Source: Dysgonomonadaceae bacterium PH5-43
GTDB taxonomy: Bacteria; Bacteroidota; Bacteroidia; Bacteroidales; Azobacteroidaceae
DNA length: 64,000 nt
NCBI GenBank assembly: GCA_029916745.1
Contig: JARXWK010000002.1
Coordinates: 62,001 to 126,000 of the forward strand
Direction of reading: 5' to 3'
The first letter of the stretch is position 1. Every line of letters begins with the position of its first letter. Shown piece by piece: positions 52,818 through 62,550 of this stretch. Under the pieces are notes generated by a model. That model saw only the letters and a list, made by a program, of their open reading frames with translations. It was not told the origin of the DNA and did no database searches. A program made the position numbers and the translations under genes.

Positions 52818-53576
52818 ATGATAAGTAAGAATAAAATTAAATTTATTAAGTCGTTAGAAAAGAAGAAAAACAGACAAGAGTTGAGGCTGTTTTTAGCCGA
52901 AGGGAATAAGCTTGTAGAAGATATTTTGCCATACTTTAGCTGCGAATTACTTATCGCTAAGCCCTCGTGGATAGATACGCATAATGTTAAGGCTAAAGAA
53001 ATGATAGTGGCAGAAACAGGGGATATAGAAAAAGTTAGCTTGTTAAAAACGCCCCAAGATGTGGTAGCTGTATTTGCTTGGTCGGATAAAGAGCTTAACA
53101 ATACAGAATTGCAAAACGATTTAACTCTACTGTTAGAAGATATTCAAGATCCGGGTAATTTGGGAACCATTATAAGGATAGCCGATTGGTTTGGAATTAA
53201 AAATATTATTTGCAGTAGAGATTCGGTCGATGTATATAATCCTAAAGTAGTGCAAGCAACTATGGGAGCTATAGCTCGGGTTAATGTGTTTTATTCGTCA
53301 TTGCAAGCCGTGATAGAAGAAAATAAAGATTTGCCAGTATACGGAACTTTTTTAGACGGAGAAGATATTTATAAAGAAGAAGTATCGAGCACGGGCTTTA
53401 TAGTAATGGGAAATGAAGGTAATGGTATTAGCAAAAGCTTGGAGTCATATATAAATAAACGATTGTTTGTGCCTAACTATCCTCCAGGCACTACATCGTC
53501 AGAGTCGCTTAATGTGGCAGTTGCTACTGCTGTTGTTTGTGCTGAGTTTAGACGTAGACAAATCTATTCTGTTTAA
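52818..53576 (+). CDS. TrmH/SpoU-family rRNA/tRNA 2'-O-methyltransferase with N-terminal domain
   Basis: The 252-aa protein has a substrate-binding N-terminal domain (about 1-90, NRQELRLFLAEGNKLVED) and the SPOUT catalytic domain with DPGNLGTIIRIADWFG (about 116-131), GFIVMGNEGNGISKS (about 195-209) and the C-terminal knot segment SSESLNVAVATAVV. The two-domain form resembles RlmB/YsgA-type enzymes that methylate 23S rRNA or tRNA ribose. It stands alone and is followed by dispersed repeat copy C. Confidence 0.88.
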   Translation: MISKNKIKFIKSLEKKKNRQELRLFLAEGNKLVEDILPYFSCELLIAKPSWIDTHNVKAKEMIVAETGDIEKVSLLKTPQDVVAVFAWSDKELNNTELQNDLTLLLEDIQDPGNLGTIIRIADWFGIKNIICSRDSVDVYNPKVVQATMGAIARVNVFYSSLQAVIEENKDLPVYGTFLDGEDIYKEEVSSTGFIVMGNEGNGISKSLESYINKRLFVPNYPPGTTSSESLNVAVATAVVCAEFRRRQIYSV

Positions 53577-53651
53577 TAAAATCTAATATTTAGGGTATAA
53601 AGTTCTTTGTAACTCCTAAACAAACAAAATTAATCAGGGGTAAAAGTATAA

Positions 53652-54225
53652 ATCTTTCTTCCTTTTTGCTATTTCGCCCAAATTCTCGACATTTTCTCTA
53701 CTTACTTATTTTCACAAGACTACTCTTCTTGATATTATTTTGATATTATATACCCTTTGCTTAATTCATAAAGCGGAGGCAAGAGGGTAAGCAAACAACC
53801 CCAATAGGCAACTATCTGTAATTCCTTAACTCTCGGAGAAGAGCGTAAAATTTAGCGTGTGGACAAATGGACGGCTCTATCTCTCCTGAGAAACACTTCA
53901 CCGCTTATTAGCAGAACCTCCTTATCGTTGTTACTAAAGAGGCGTGCTGTTTCTTATAAGATACCCCTTGCTGCTCTTAGTAGATACCCCTCGTCGTTCT
54001 TAGTAGAAAGGCGTGCTGTTTCTTAGTAGAGACCCGATGCCGCTCTTTATATAACCGCCTAATCTCTCTTAGTAGAACCACCCCGTCGTTCTTAGTAGAG
54101 ACACCTCGCCTTTCTACTAAGAGAGAGAAGGGGTCTCTTAGTAGAGAGACGACCCTAAGTGAAGCTTTTATTTTTGCGCTTTATAAAGTGCTGTATTTGA
54201 GGTTGTTTATTCTAATCGAATAAGG
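53652..54225 (-). repeat. Dispersed 0.5-kb non-coding repeat, copy C (inverted)
   Basis: Read on the minus strand it starts CCTTATTCGATTAGAATAAA (54225), has the GCTTCACTTAGGGTC core start (54165), about eleven 23-bp units, the conserved block with CCGTCCATTTGTCCACACGC, and an end with GAATTTGGGCGAAATAGCAA. It is closest to copy A at both ends and to copy B in unit number. It lies between two convergent genes (53576 and 54266) and fills nearly all of that gap. There is no open frame. Confidence 0.88.
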
Positions 54226-54265
54226 TTCGAAATAGCTATAATGACAGAGCTATGCTTTTTTGAAT

Positions 54266-54658
54266 TTATGATATTTTATCAGGCAGTAACAATATTCTAC
54301 TAATCACAGGTTGTCCACTGCCGAGTTTCGCCGACAACAAGTCTATTCCGTCTAAGATATAAATATTTACCTCGTCTCCAGAACTAACACTCCCGAACTC
54401 GTTCATATTTAATAGTTCTTCCACAGTTGCATCTGGGTTAACGGCCGCCTTGTCTTTTAATAGATTGAGCAAAGCTCTGGGTTGTATATATTCTTTTAAT
54501 AAAATAATAACACCATTGAAGAACGATGTCGAATGAGTTTCCTGATTGAGAGGAGAAACAGATACAAGTCTGTTGCTTTCGTCTATCTCTATGTAGTGGA
54601 GCTTGTACAGCTTATCGTAGGGCGAACAAGTATAGTGGGCTGCAAATCTTTTTACCAT
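54266..54658 (-). CDS. Conserved protein of unknown function
   Basis: The 130-aa protein has no signal peptide or membrane helix. It has beta-like segments at the start (HYTCSPYDKLYKLHYIEIDE) and a helical middle. No family is recognised. It overlaps the stop of the DUF3078-type gene by 7 bp and is surely cotranscribed with it. It ends near repeat copy C. Confidence 0.65.
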   Translation of the reverse strand: MVKRFAAHYTCSPYDKLYKLHYIEIDESNRLVSVSPLNQETHSTSFFNGVIILLKEYIQPRALLNLLKDKAAVNPDATVEELLNMNEFGSVSSGDEVNIYILDGIDLLSAKLGSGQPVISRILLLPDKIS

Positions 54659-55953
54659 TTGTAATCGAAGCCAAAGCTTAACACTTGGTTAAGTTGAAAA
54701 AATCCTAAATCATCATCTTTCTTTTTGCTGTCGTCAAATATTGCATATATAAATAAACGAACAGAAAAGTATTGTGTTAAGGCAAAATTGATATTATTCT
54801 CTGATTCAATTAAAACTCTTTCGTAATTGGTGAAAAACTTAAAACGAGAAGAAAAAGATAATTGCCTATTTACGGTCATTTCATATTTTGAATTAATAGA
54901 AGACCCTAAGTCTATTTTGTGTTTCTTCCCTTCGTCTATTCCGTGTCTTGTGGGTTTTATATCATCATCGAAAATCCACTTAGACTGAACAGTTAGAGGA
55001 GATACGTCTATTGTAAGTTTGTATTTTTTATATCTGTTGCTGTTGAATTTCTTTTGGTTTTCGTATTTCATACCAAAGATACCCATATTTATTTGAGTAG
55101 GAGAAAAGAAATTTGAAGTATACTCTTTCGGGTTGCCTTTAGAGTGGGCAAACAGTTGAGTTTTTATTTCTAAGTTTGAAGAATAATACCATTTATCGTT
55201 GAAAGCTCGTATGCCAAAGTCGGAGTAAGTACGAAATAAATCTTCTCCCACCTTAATCTTCTCGTCTTTAGATTTGTTTAGGCTAAGTTTCCATTCTATA
55301 AAGTTGTTGAATTTAATTTTATTCTTCTTATAGTTGATATTCATATTTTGTATAGATAGTAGGTTGAAGTTAGAAGAACCTCCGCTCGACCAGTTATCGC
55401 TTATCTCTGTCTGAGTAATCTTTAGCGAATTACTACCACTTACTATCCAATATCGTATTTTAGGAGTGTATCTTGCATTCTCGTCTATCATACTCTTGTC
55501 TATTTCTATATCTTCGGGTTCTACCTTGAATATACTTTCTAACAAGTTAGGCTTAATCTTTTCAACCTGTTCTATTTCGTTGATTTCTTTATGAGAATGT
55601 TTTATTTTGTCTGGATTTTCGGATATAAACTTACGGTAAGCTTTTTCTCTGAAAGGGGTTTTCCCTAATACGTATATGTTTGTAGATAGAATGGAGTCTT
55701 TTTGAGGTAAATCCAATATAGTTTTTCTTACTATAGAATCTTTAGGTAGAGTAATTGTAGAGTCGAAACTAAACTTACCATCGAACATAGGAGTTAGAAG
55801 ATAAGGATTGATAGTAGGGATTACTGTGTTGGTTGTAATTACAGAATCAGGTACAATGTCAACGTTGTCTTGAGCCTTCGCATAAGAAAACGAAAGCAAA
55901 ACACACAGCAAAAATGTAATCAAGATATTGTTTTTAGAAATATAAAAAAACAT
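54652..55953 (-). CDS. DUF3078-type outer-membrane barrel protein
   Basis: The 433-aa protein has a signal peptide (LLCVLLSFSYAKA before Gln), a proline-rich N-terminal region, and from about 165 a long series of alternating polar-hydrophobic beta strands starting SNSLKITQTEISDNWSSGGSSNFNLLSIQ. The W-SSGG-S/N pattern followed by barrel strands matches the DUF3078 family of Bacteroidota. It should sit in the outer membrane; the function is unknown. The last strand ends in FGFDYKW, with the aromatic C-terminus of barrel proteins. Confidence 0.8.
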   Translation of the reverse strand: MFFYISKNNILITFLLCVLLSFSYAKAQDNVDIVPDSVITTNTVIPTINPYLLTPMFDGKFSFDSTITLPKDSIVRKTILDLPQKDSILSTNIYVLGKTPFREKAYRKFISENPDKIKHSHKEINEIEQVEKIKPNLLESIFKVEPEDIEIDKSMIDENARYTPKIRYWIVSGSNSLKITQTEISDNWSSGGSSNFNLLSIQNMNINYKKNKIKFNNFIEWKLSLNKSKDEKIKVGEDLFRTYSDFGIRAFNDKWYYSSNLEIKTQLFAHSKGNPKEYTSNFFSPTQINMGIFGMKYENQKKFNSNRYKKYKLTIDVSPLTVQSKWIFDDDIKPTRHGIDEGKKHKIDLGSSINSKYEMTVNRQLSFSSRFKFFTNYERVLIESENNINFALTQYFSVRLFIYAIFDDSKKKDDDLGFFQLNQVLSFGFDYKW

Positions 55954-55990
55954 TGTTACGAATCTTTAAACTGCGAAATTAAGGATTAAT

Positions 55991-56021
55991 TTTGTTATAA
56001 CAATGAAATCTTTTACTTTTG
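55991..56021 (+). promoter_or_regulatory. Promoter of the aminotransferase operon
   Basis: TTTG (55991-55994) and TACTTTTG (56014-56021) are 19 bp apart, 40 bp before the start at 56062. A consensus-grade match heading a long rightward gene run. Confidence 0.7.
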
Positions 56022-56061
56022 TGAACTTATACTTATAACAACATAGAAATAAATTGTAATT

Positions 56062-57273
56062 ATGCCCGAAATTTCAATTCGAGGAAAGGAGATGCCTGCA
56101 TCTCCAATTCGTAAGTTAGCACCTCTGTCTGATTCGGCAAAGGCAAGAGGTCTTAAGGTGTATCACTTAAATATAGGACAGCCAGATATTCAAACTCCAG
56201 AAGAAGGTTTAGAGGCCGTTCGTAATATTGACAGAAAGATATTGGAATACAGTCCGAGTGATGGCTTTTTGAGCTTTAGACAAAAGTTAGTACATTATTA
56301 TTCAAAATTCAATATAAATGTAACGGCTGACGATATAATTGTAACTACAGGAGGTTCGGAAGCTGTATTGTTTGCGTTTTTAGCTTGTCTTAATCCTGGC
56401 GATGAGATTATTGTGCCAGAGCCTTCGTATGCTAACTATATGGCTTTTGCAATTTCGGCAGGTGCTATTATTCGTTCGGTCCCTTCTTGTATCGAAAATG
56501 GATTTGCGCTTCCTCCTATAGAAAAGTTTGAAGAGTTAATTAACGAACGTACAAAAGGTATTTTAATTTGTAATCCTAACAATCCTACAGGATATTTGTA
56601 TACTCGTTCAGAAATGAATCAGATACGAAATTTGGTAAAAAAACATAATCTGTATTTGTTTTCAGATGAGGTTTATCGCGAATTTATTTATACCGCATCT
56701 CCTTATATCAGTGCATTGCATCTTGATGGAATAGAAGATAATGTTGTGTTGATAGATTCTGTGTCTAAACGATATAGCGAATGTGGTATACGTGAGGGAA
56801 TGTTGATTACACGTAATAAAGAGCTTAGAAAAACAGTGATGAAGTTTTGCCAAGCACGACTAAGTCCACCTCTTTTGGGTCAGATAGTAGCTGAGGCGTC
56901 TTTAGATGCATCGGAAGATTATATGAGAGGAGTGTACGATGAATATCTTGAGCGTCGTAACTTCTTAGTAGGAGCATTGAATAAAATTCCAGGAGTGTAT
57001 TCTCCTATCCCTATGGGAGCCTTCTATACTATAGCAAGCTTACCAGTTGATAATGCTGATGATTTTTGCGCTTGGTGTTTGTCGGATTTTGAATATGAAG
57101 GACAAACCGTGTTTATGGCTCCAGCATCAGGGTTTTATACAAATCCATCATTAGGAAGAAATGAAGTGCGTATAGCGTATGTTCTAAAAAAAGAAGAACT
57201 TCAAAAAGCTATGATAGTGTTGGAGAAAGCTTTGGAGCAATATAAAAAAGAGAAACAAAAAGCGCGCGACTAA
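56062..57273 (+). CDS. Class I/II aminotransferase (aspartate-aminotransferase family)
   Basis: The 403-aa fold-type I enzyme has the substrate-side NIGQPDIQTPEE, the GGSEAVLFAF cofactor-binding turn (about 95), NPNNPTGYLY (about 172), SDEVYREF (about 203), the pyridoxal-phosphate Lys in DSVSKRYSECGIREG (about 237) and the C-terminal Arg in RNEVRIAYV. It transfers amino groups between an amino acid and 2-oxoglutarate; the specific amino acid is not clear. The permease gene starts 11 bp after it. Confidence 0.85.
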   Translation: MPEISIRGKEMPASPIRKLAPLSDSAKARGLKVYHLNIGQPDIQTPEEGLEAVRNIDRKILEYSPSDGFLSFRQKLVHYYSKFNINVTADDIIVTTGGSEAVLFAFLACLNPGDEIIVPEPSYANYMAFAISAGAIIRSVPSCIENGFALPPIEKFEELINERTKGILICNPNNPTGYLYTRSEMNQIRNLVKKHNLYLFSDEVYREFIYTASPYISALHLDGIEDNVVLIDSVSKRYSECGIREGMLITRNKELRKTVMKFCQARLSPPLLGQIVAEASLDASEDYMRGVYDEYLERRNFLVGALNKIPGVYSPIPMGAFYTIASLPVDNADDFCAWCLSDFEYEGQTVFMAPASGFYTNPSLGRNEVRIAYVLKKEELQKAMIVLEKALEQYKKEKQKARD

Positions 57274-57284
57274 AATATCAACAA

Positions 57285-58529
57285 ATGAGTCTTGAGTTTT
57301 TTATAGCAAAACGGATATATTTTAATAAAGCAGGAGGGGATAGAATATCTTCTCCTGCTATTCGTATTGCTGTAATAAGTATGGCTTTAGGCTTGATCGT
57401 GATGATATTAGCCGTAGCAATAGTTGTAGGTTTCAAAAAAGAGGTTGGCAATAAAGTTATAGGTTTTGGTTCGCATATTCAAATAACAAACTTCAAGAGT
57501 AATGCTATCTATGAAAACTATCCGATAGAGGTTAATGCAGAATTGATACAAGATATATACTCTAATCAGAATGTTGCTCACGTGCAAGGCTTTGTTACTA
57601 AGCCAGCAATAATAAAAACAGAAGAAGACTTTCAAGGTATAGTAATTAAAGGTGTAGATGAAAATTTTAATTGGAGTTTCCTTAAAGAAAGTTTAGTAGA
57701 AGGAGATGTTATTGCGGTTAATCCCGACTCCGTATCTCAAAATACGATTATATCTAAGACTATTGCTGATAAATTAAATCTGAAGCTGAACGATTCTTTT
57801 ATCTGTTACTTTATACAGGAAAGAGTTAGAGTTCAAAAGTTTATTATAAAAGGAATTTATCAGACTAACTTTCCTGAATACGATAACTTGTTTGTTATTG
57901 GCGATATAAAACCTTTGAGAAAAATAAACGAATGGGATTCTGATTTAGTGAGTGGCTTGGAGGTTATAATTAAAGATGATGAAAAATTAGATGAAACAGC
58001 CAACGCTTTATATCATAATCTGAGTGTAAAAACCGACCGTTTAGGTAATCCTTATTACACCCGTTCTATAAAACAAATTAACCCTTATATATTTATTTGG
58101 TTAGATGTTCTCGATACTAATGTGGTAGTTATTCTTATAATTATTTTTATGGTAGCAGGCTTTTCTATGATATCGGGTTTGCTTATCATTATTCTGGAAA
58201 GGGCAAATATGATAGGTATATTGAAAGCATTAGGCGAAAACAACACAAGTATAAGAAAGATATTTCTTTATATATCAGCATTCTTAATTACAAAAGGTTT
58301 GTTGTGGGGCAATATTATAGCGTTAATAATCTATTACTTGCAAAAATATACAGGCATATTTAAGTTGGATCCTGAAATATATTATGTATCGGAGGTTCCA
58401 ATGGAATTGAATATCTGGACGATTTTACTCTTAAACATAGGAACACTTATTGCAACTATATTAGTGTTAGTGGGTCCTTCTTATCTGATCGCAAAAATAA
58501 GCCCCTCGAAAACAATTAGATTTGAGTGA
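57285..58529 (+). CDS. FtsX-like ABC permease (LolC/LolE-like)
   Basis: The 414-aa protein has one N-terminal membrane helix (VISMALGLIVMILAVAIVVGF), a large periplasmic domain (about 50-270), then three helices with the FtsX-type segment MVAGFSMISGLLIIILERANMIGILKALGEN. This is the LolC/E layout, which extracts lipoproteins from the inner membrane with the ATPase LolD. No LolD gene is adjacent. It lies between the aminotransferase and the phosphatase gene, in the same run. Confidence 0.85.
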   Translation: MSLEFFIAKRIYFNKAGGDRISSPAIRIAVISMALGLIVMILAVAIVVGFKKEVGNKVIGFGSHIQITNFKSNAIYENYPIEVNAELIQDIYSNQNVAHVQGFVTKPAIIKTEEDFQGIVIKGVDENFNWSFLKESLVEGDVIAVNPDSVSQNTIISKTIADKLNLKLNDSFICYFIQERVRVQKFIIKGIYQTNFPEYDNLFVIGDIKPLRKINEWDSDLVSGLEVIIKDDEKLDETANALYHNLSVKTDRLGNPYYTRSIKQINPYIFIWLDVLDTNVVVILIIIFMVAGFSMISGLLIIILERANMIGILKALGENNTSIRKIFLYISAFLITKGLLWGNIIALIIYYLQKYTGIFKLDPEIYYVSEVPMELNIWTILLLNIGTLIATILVLVGPSYLIAKISPSKTIRFE

Positions 58530-58547
58530 AAACTGTACGAATAATAA

Positions 58548-60485
58548 ATGACTATTATGAATTGGATAAAAAAAATACAGCACTCGTTTTCTGCAAAATT
58601 AAGTTTCTATGTCCTTCTCTGTGTAGTTATAATATTTCTACTTTCTTTCTTATCTCTTTATCTGTTTGCCAGTCGCTCAATTAGAGAAAGTGCGAATGAT
58701 AAGGCAAAAAATAGATTGGAGATAATTCAATATAAAATAGAGAATGTTTTTTCAACTATAGAGACAGTCCATAATAATATTCATTGGACAGTTTTTGATA
58801 AAGAAATTGAACCAGATACATTCTTTGATATGACGCGCGATATTGTGAAAAACAACCAGTATATTTTTGGTTGTGCAGTCGCTTTTGAACCCTATTATTT
58901 CAAAGAGAAAGGGTATTATTTTGCTCCATTTTCAAGCCGACAAGGCGATACAATTTACACCACCCAACTGGGAACAAATACGTATGATTATTTCGAAATG
59001 GAATGGTATGATGTTCCGAAATGTTTGAATGAGCCTTTTTGGTCAGATCCGTATTATGATGTTGGAGGCGGAAAGGTGTTAATGATGACTTATTCCACAC
59101 CTCTTTTCGATAAAAATGGTACTTTTATAGGTGTTTTGACTGCGGATGTCTCACTTGATTGGTTGACAGATATGGTAAATGAGGAGAAACCTTATAAATC
59201 TAGTTATTCTATATTGTTCGGTCGAGACGGTATTTGTATAGTTCATCCACGTAAGGATTATATTATGACTGAATCGGTATTCAGTCTCTCAGAAAGGCTT
59301 AAAGATAAACATCTGATACAAATGGTAGATTGTATCACAAAAGGAGAAGCAGGTTCGGCGGAACTTAAAAATACATTCAGTAACGATCTTATAGAGTCTT
59401 ATGCATACTATAAGCCGCTGCGGTACAATGGTTGGTATTTGGTTATGATTATCCATAAAGAAGATGTTTTTAAGGAACTTAATAAAACCAAGATAATAAC
59501 AATACTGTTGCTTATAGCAGGACTTGTTTCTTTGTTTGTTTTTTGCTTGTTTATAGTAAATAAACTAACTAAACCTATGAGAGATTTTTCTCGTTCTGCC
59601 AGAAAAATAGCACAAGGTAACTTTAATGTAGAATTACCACAGATTAACTCTAAAGACGAGATGTTAGAGATGAAAAACTCTTTTGTTTTTATGCAAAAAG
59701 AATTGGCTAATTATGTCAAAGAGTTACAAGAAACGACATCAAAGAAAGAACGCATAGAAAGCGAATTGCGCATAGCTAATGAAATACAGATGGGAATGAT
59801 TCCTAAAATATTTCCGCCTTTCCCAGAAAGAGACGATATCGACTTGTTTGCAGTCTTGCATACAGCGAGAGAAGTGGGAGGTGATTTGTACGATTTTTTT
59901 ATAGACAACGAAAAACTATATTTTGCGATTGGTGATGTTTCTGGCAAAGGAGTGCCTGCTTCCTTGTTTATGGCTGTAACACGAAGTTTGTTTCGTTCAA
60001 TAGCTACATTATATGAAGATCCTGGACAGATTGTTTCGTCGATGAACAAATCTATATCCGAAACAAACGATGCGAATATGTTTATAACTTTGTTTATAGG
60101 TGTTTTGGACCTTTTAACAGGAGAGTTGCGCTATTGTAATGCGGGGCATAATCCGCCTATATTGAAGACTAATAATGGGAATGTTAGTTTTATGACAGTA
60201 AAACCAAATATTCCAGTCGGATTGTTTGAGAATTTTTCTTTCCAATCAGAAACAATGACGATAGGCAAGGATACGATACTGTTTTTATATACCGACGGAT
60301 TGACAGAAGCGGAAAATATAGAACGAGAATTTTATAAAGAAAGTAGATTAATACGAGAATTGGAAACTGCAGTTACTCGTAATCCCAAGGAGCTTATTCA
60401 TTCGATAACAGAATCTGTAAGTAGGTATGTAGATGGAGCAGAACAGAGCGACGATTTGACTATTTTAGTTCTTCACTATAATTGA
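58548..60485 (+). CDS. Membrane sensor PP2C phosphatase (RsbU/SpoIIE-like)
   Basis: The 645-aa protein has a first membrane helix (about 19-42), a periplasmic Cache-like sensor (about 45-310), a second helix (about 314-336), a HAMP domain (about 337-390), a coiled-coil linker and a SpoIIE/PP2C phosphatase domain (about 425-645). The metal-binding motifs are GGDLYDFF, AIGDVSGKGVPASLF, YTDGLTEAEN and SDDLTILVL. It would dephosphorylate a STAS-domain antagonist in response to an outside signal. The matching kinase and STAS genes follow at once. Starts at 58548 or 58557 are both possible. Confidence 0.88.
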   Translation: MTIMNWIKKIQHSFSAKLSFYVLLCVVIIFLLSFLSLYLFASRSIRESANDKAKNRLEIIQYKIENVFSTIETVHNNIHWTVFDKEIEPDTFFDMTRDIVKNNQYIFGCAVAFEPYYFKEKGYYFAPFSSRQGDTIYTTQLGTNTYDYFEMEWYDVPKCLNEPFWSDPYYDVGGGKVLMMTYSTPLFDKNGTFIGVLTADVSLDWLTDMVNEEKPYKSSYSILFGRDGICIVHPRKDYIMTESVFSLSERLKDKHLIQMVDCITKGEAGSAELKNTFSNDLIESYAYYKPLRYNGWYLVMIIHKEDVFKELNKTKIITILLLIAGLVSLFVFCLFIVNKLTKPMRDFSRSARKIAQGNFNVELPQINSKDEMLEMKNSFVFMQKELANYVKELQETTSKKERIESELRIANEIQMGMIPKIFPPFPERDDIDLFAVLHTAREVGGDLYDFFIDNEKLYFAIGDVSGKGVPASLFMAVTRSLFRSIATLYEDPGQIVSSMNKSISETNDANMFITLFIGVLDLLTGELRYCNAGHNPPILKTNNGNVSFMTVKPNIPVGLFENFSFQSETMTIGKDTILFLYTDGLTEAENIEREFYKESRLIRELETAVTRNPKELIHSITESVSRYVDGAEQSDDLTILVLHYN

Positions 60486-60494
60486 TTGCAATCT

Positions 60495-60917
60495 ATGAAG
60501 AAACGCTTGATTATTAAGAATGAAATTTCTGAAATTAGCCGATTAAATAAATTTGTAGAAGAATGTGGCAAAGAGTTAGATATCTCTATGGGTTTGGCTA
60601 TGAGTCTAAATCTTGCTATAGAAGAGGCTGTGTCGAACGTAATTATGTATGCATCTCCGGAAACGAAAAAACAGGATATTTACATTGATGTGGAACAAAC
60701 AAAAGATTTTTTGGTGTTTACCATTATCGATAAAGGAATAGAATTCGACCCGACTCAAAAGGAAGATACGGATGTTACTCTCCCTATTGAAGAGCGTTCG
60801 ATCGGAGGTTTAGGTATTTTTCTAATAAAAAAGATAATGGACGAAGTAACTTACAAAAGGGAAGAAGGACAAAATATACTCACTTTGAGAAAAAAGATAA
60901 ATAATCAAATAACATAA
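60495..60917 (+). CDS. Anti-sigma factor-like serine kinase (RsbW-like HATPase)
   Basis: The 140-aa protein is a GHKL ATPase of the RsbW/SpoIIAB kind with the N-box LNLAIEEAVSNVIMYA, G1 box TIIDKGIEFDP and G2 box GGLGIFLIKKIMDEVTY. Such proteins phosphorylate a STAS antagonist and bind a sigma factor or other target. The ATG at 60495 starts 9 bp after the phosphatase stop. A TTG at 60486 is the only alternative. No sigma factor gene is adjacent in the window. Confidence 0.85.
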   Translation: MKKRLIIKNEISEISRLNKFVEECGKELDISMGLAMSLNLAIEEAVSNVIMYASPETKKQDIYIDVEQTKDFLVFTIIDKGIEFDPTQKEDTDVTLPIEERSIGGLGIFLIKKIMDEVTYKREEGQNILTLRKKINNQIT

Positions 60918-60928
60918 AAACATTCGTT

Positions 60929-61237
60929 ATGGCTATTGAAATTCAAGAAAAAAACGGAAAGATTCACGTCAGTATTGCTGGACGTTTGGATACGGTCAGT
61001 TCCCACGAATTTGAAAAGCAGATTAAACCTCTGACTGAGATTCCTCAACCAGACATTGCTATTGACTGCTCCAACTTCGATTACATTAGCAGCTCCGGCC
61101 TTCGCCAGTTTCTCATTCTGCAGAAAGCGGTAATTGCCAACAAAGGAACTTTGGTAATCAACAACCTGAAACCGGAAATAAAAGAAGTGTTCGATATGAC
61201 AGGTTTTACCAGTATATTCACAATTAATCCAGAGTAA
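60929..61237 (+). CDS. STAS-domain anti-anti-sigma factor (RsbV-like)
   Basis: The 102-aa STAS protein starts MAIEIQEKNGKIHVSIAGRLDT and has the phosphorylation-site loop DYISSSGLRQFL, in which one of the Ser residues is the target of the kinase and phosphatase. It follows the RsbW-like gene by 11 bp. Its base usage looks more GC-rich at third positions than the upstream genes, and this style continues to the window's end. Confidence 0.88.
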   Translation: MAIEIQEKNGKIHVSIAGRLDTVSSHEFEKQIKPLTEIPQPDIAIDCSNFDYISSSGLRQFLILQKAVIANKGTLVINNLKPEIKEVFDMTGFTSIFTINPE

Positions 61238-61268
61238 TCAATCCTATTCATTTTCAATTATTTAAGAT

Positions 61269-62537
61269 ATGAAACTTTACGATGAAGCGTATATCATTAA
61301 TTACGCACGACAACATTCTCCATTCTACAAAGAATATTATAAAAATTTACCTGCTCAGGTTAATTCGGTAACCGAACTTCCATTAGTCGACCAAACTGAT
61401 TTTTGGGCGGCCAATACCTCGGACGAAACCAATACGCTGCTGACGGATACAATGAAAAATGGAGTGGCTTTCAAAAGTGGAGGCACCACGAGTGCTCCCA
61501 AGTTTTCGATTTATACGAAAGAAGAATGGGCGACTTTATGTGAATTAAGTGGACTCGCTTTGATGTACAATGGTATCAAAACTGGTGATAAAGTTGCCAA
61601 TCTTTTTTATGGCGGGCAACTCTATGCCAGCTTCCTGTATTCGCATGACAATATACAGAACTGTCCTATATCCATAACGGAATATCCAATTATGGGATCG
61701 ACTCCTGTGCCGGAAATGTTACATTTAATTGAGCAATTCAAAATTAATGTATTGGTAGGTGTACCAACGACTATTGTTACCATATATCAATACGCGAAAG
61801 AACATAAAATTGATCTTTCGTTTGTTGATAAGATTTATTTTGGAGGAGAAACATTCTTCCCCGACCAACGGGAATTTGTGGCATCAATCAGTCCAGGTAT
61901 TCAAATACGCTCTTATTGCTATGCCTTAGTAGATGGAGGATTAGGTGGGTTTTGCGATGATTCTTGCGGATTTAACGAGCATCGTTCGTTTGATTATGCC
62001 ATTGTTCTGGAAATTATCGATGAAGATACCAGCGAAGTTATTCACGAAACCAACCGGGAAGGCAAATTGGTGGTTACCTCTCTTTATCGTCTCCTGCAAC
62101 CTATGATTCGCTATCCGTTGGGAGATAGAGGTGTGTGGCTGGAACCTGAAGGGACATTCAACCGAAAGTTCAAACTACTAGGACGTTCAGAAGAAGGTGC
62201 TCGCATAGGTCCTATTTCGATTTATTACGATGATATTCGTGGCATTCTTACTCGAGTAAAAGAAGTGAATGTCTTGAATTATCAACTGATAGTTAGTCAC
62301 GTTGATGGAAAAGATAAACTCACTTTCTACATAGCAACCGATGACTCGGAAAATGCTGGCAAGTATACTTCCGACTTTCTGCGGATTTTGTTAGAGGAGC
62401 GTCATTTTATTGCAGACGAGATGGAAGCTGGACACATTCATGAACCGGAATTTATTTTCGGAACAATTGAAGATTTGCAATACAATGAGAGAACCGGCAA
62501 AGTAAAACGAATTATAGATAACAGAATCAAACTCTAA
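61269..62537 (+). CDS. AMP-forming adenylate ligase, phenylacetate-CoA ligase-like
   Basis: The 422-aa protein has the adenylation loop FKSGGTTSAPKFSIYTKEEW (about 76-95), IYFGGETF near 196, RYPLGDRG near 285 and LGRSEEG near 303, typical of the PaaK-like branch of adenylating enzymes. It is somewhat shorter than PaaK. It could activate an aryl or fatty acid for the neighbouring LuxE-like and LuxC-like proteins. It starts 31 bp after the STAS gene in an apparent operon. Confidence 0.82.
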   Translation: MKLYDEAYIINYARQHSPFYKEYYKNLPAQVNSVTELPLVDQTDFWAANTSDETNTLLTDTMKNGVAFKSGGTTSAPKFSIYTKEEWATLCELSGLALMYNGIKTGDKVANLFYGGQLYASFLYSHDNIQNCPISITEYPIMGSTPVPEMLHLIEQFKINVLVGVPTTIVTIYQYAKEHKIDLSFVDKIYFGGETFFPDQREFVASISPGIQIRSYCYALVDGGLGGFCDDSCGFNEHRSFDYAIVLEIIDEDTSEVIHETNREGKLVVTSLYRLLQPMIRYPLGDRGVWLEPEGTFNRKFKLLGRSEEGARIGPISIYYDDIRGILTRVKEVNVLNYQLIVSHVDGKDKLTFYIATDDSENAGKYTSDFLRILLEERHFIADEMEAGHIHEPEFIFGTIEDLQYNERTGKVKRIIDNRIKL

Positions 62538-62550
62538 AAGGGAAATACCT

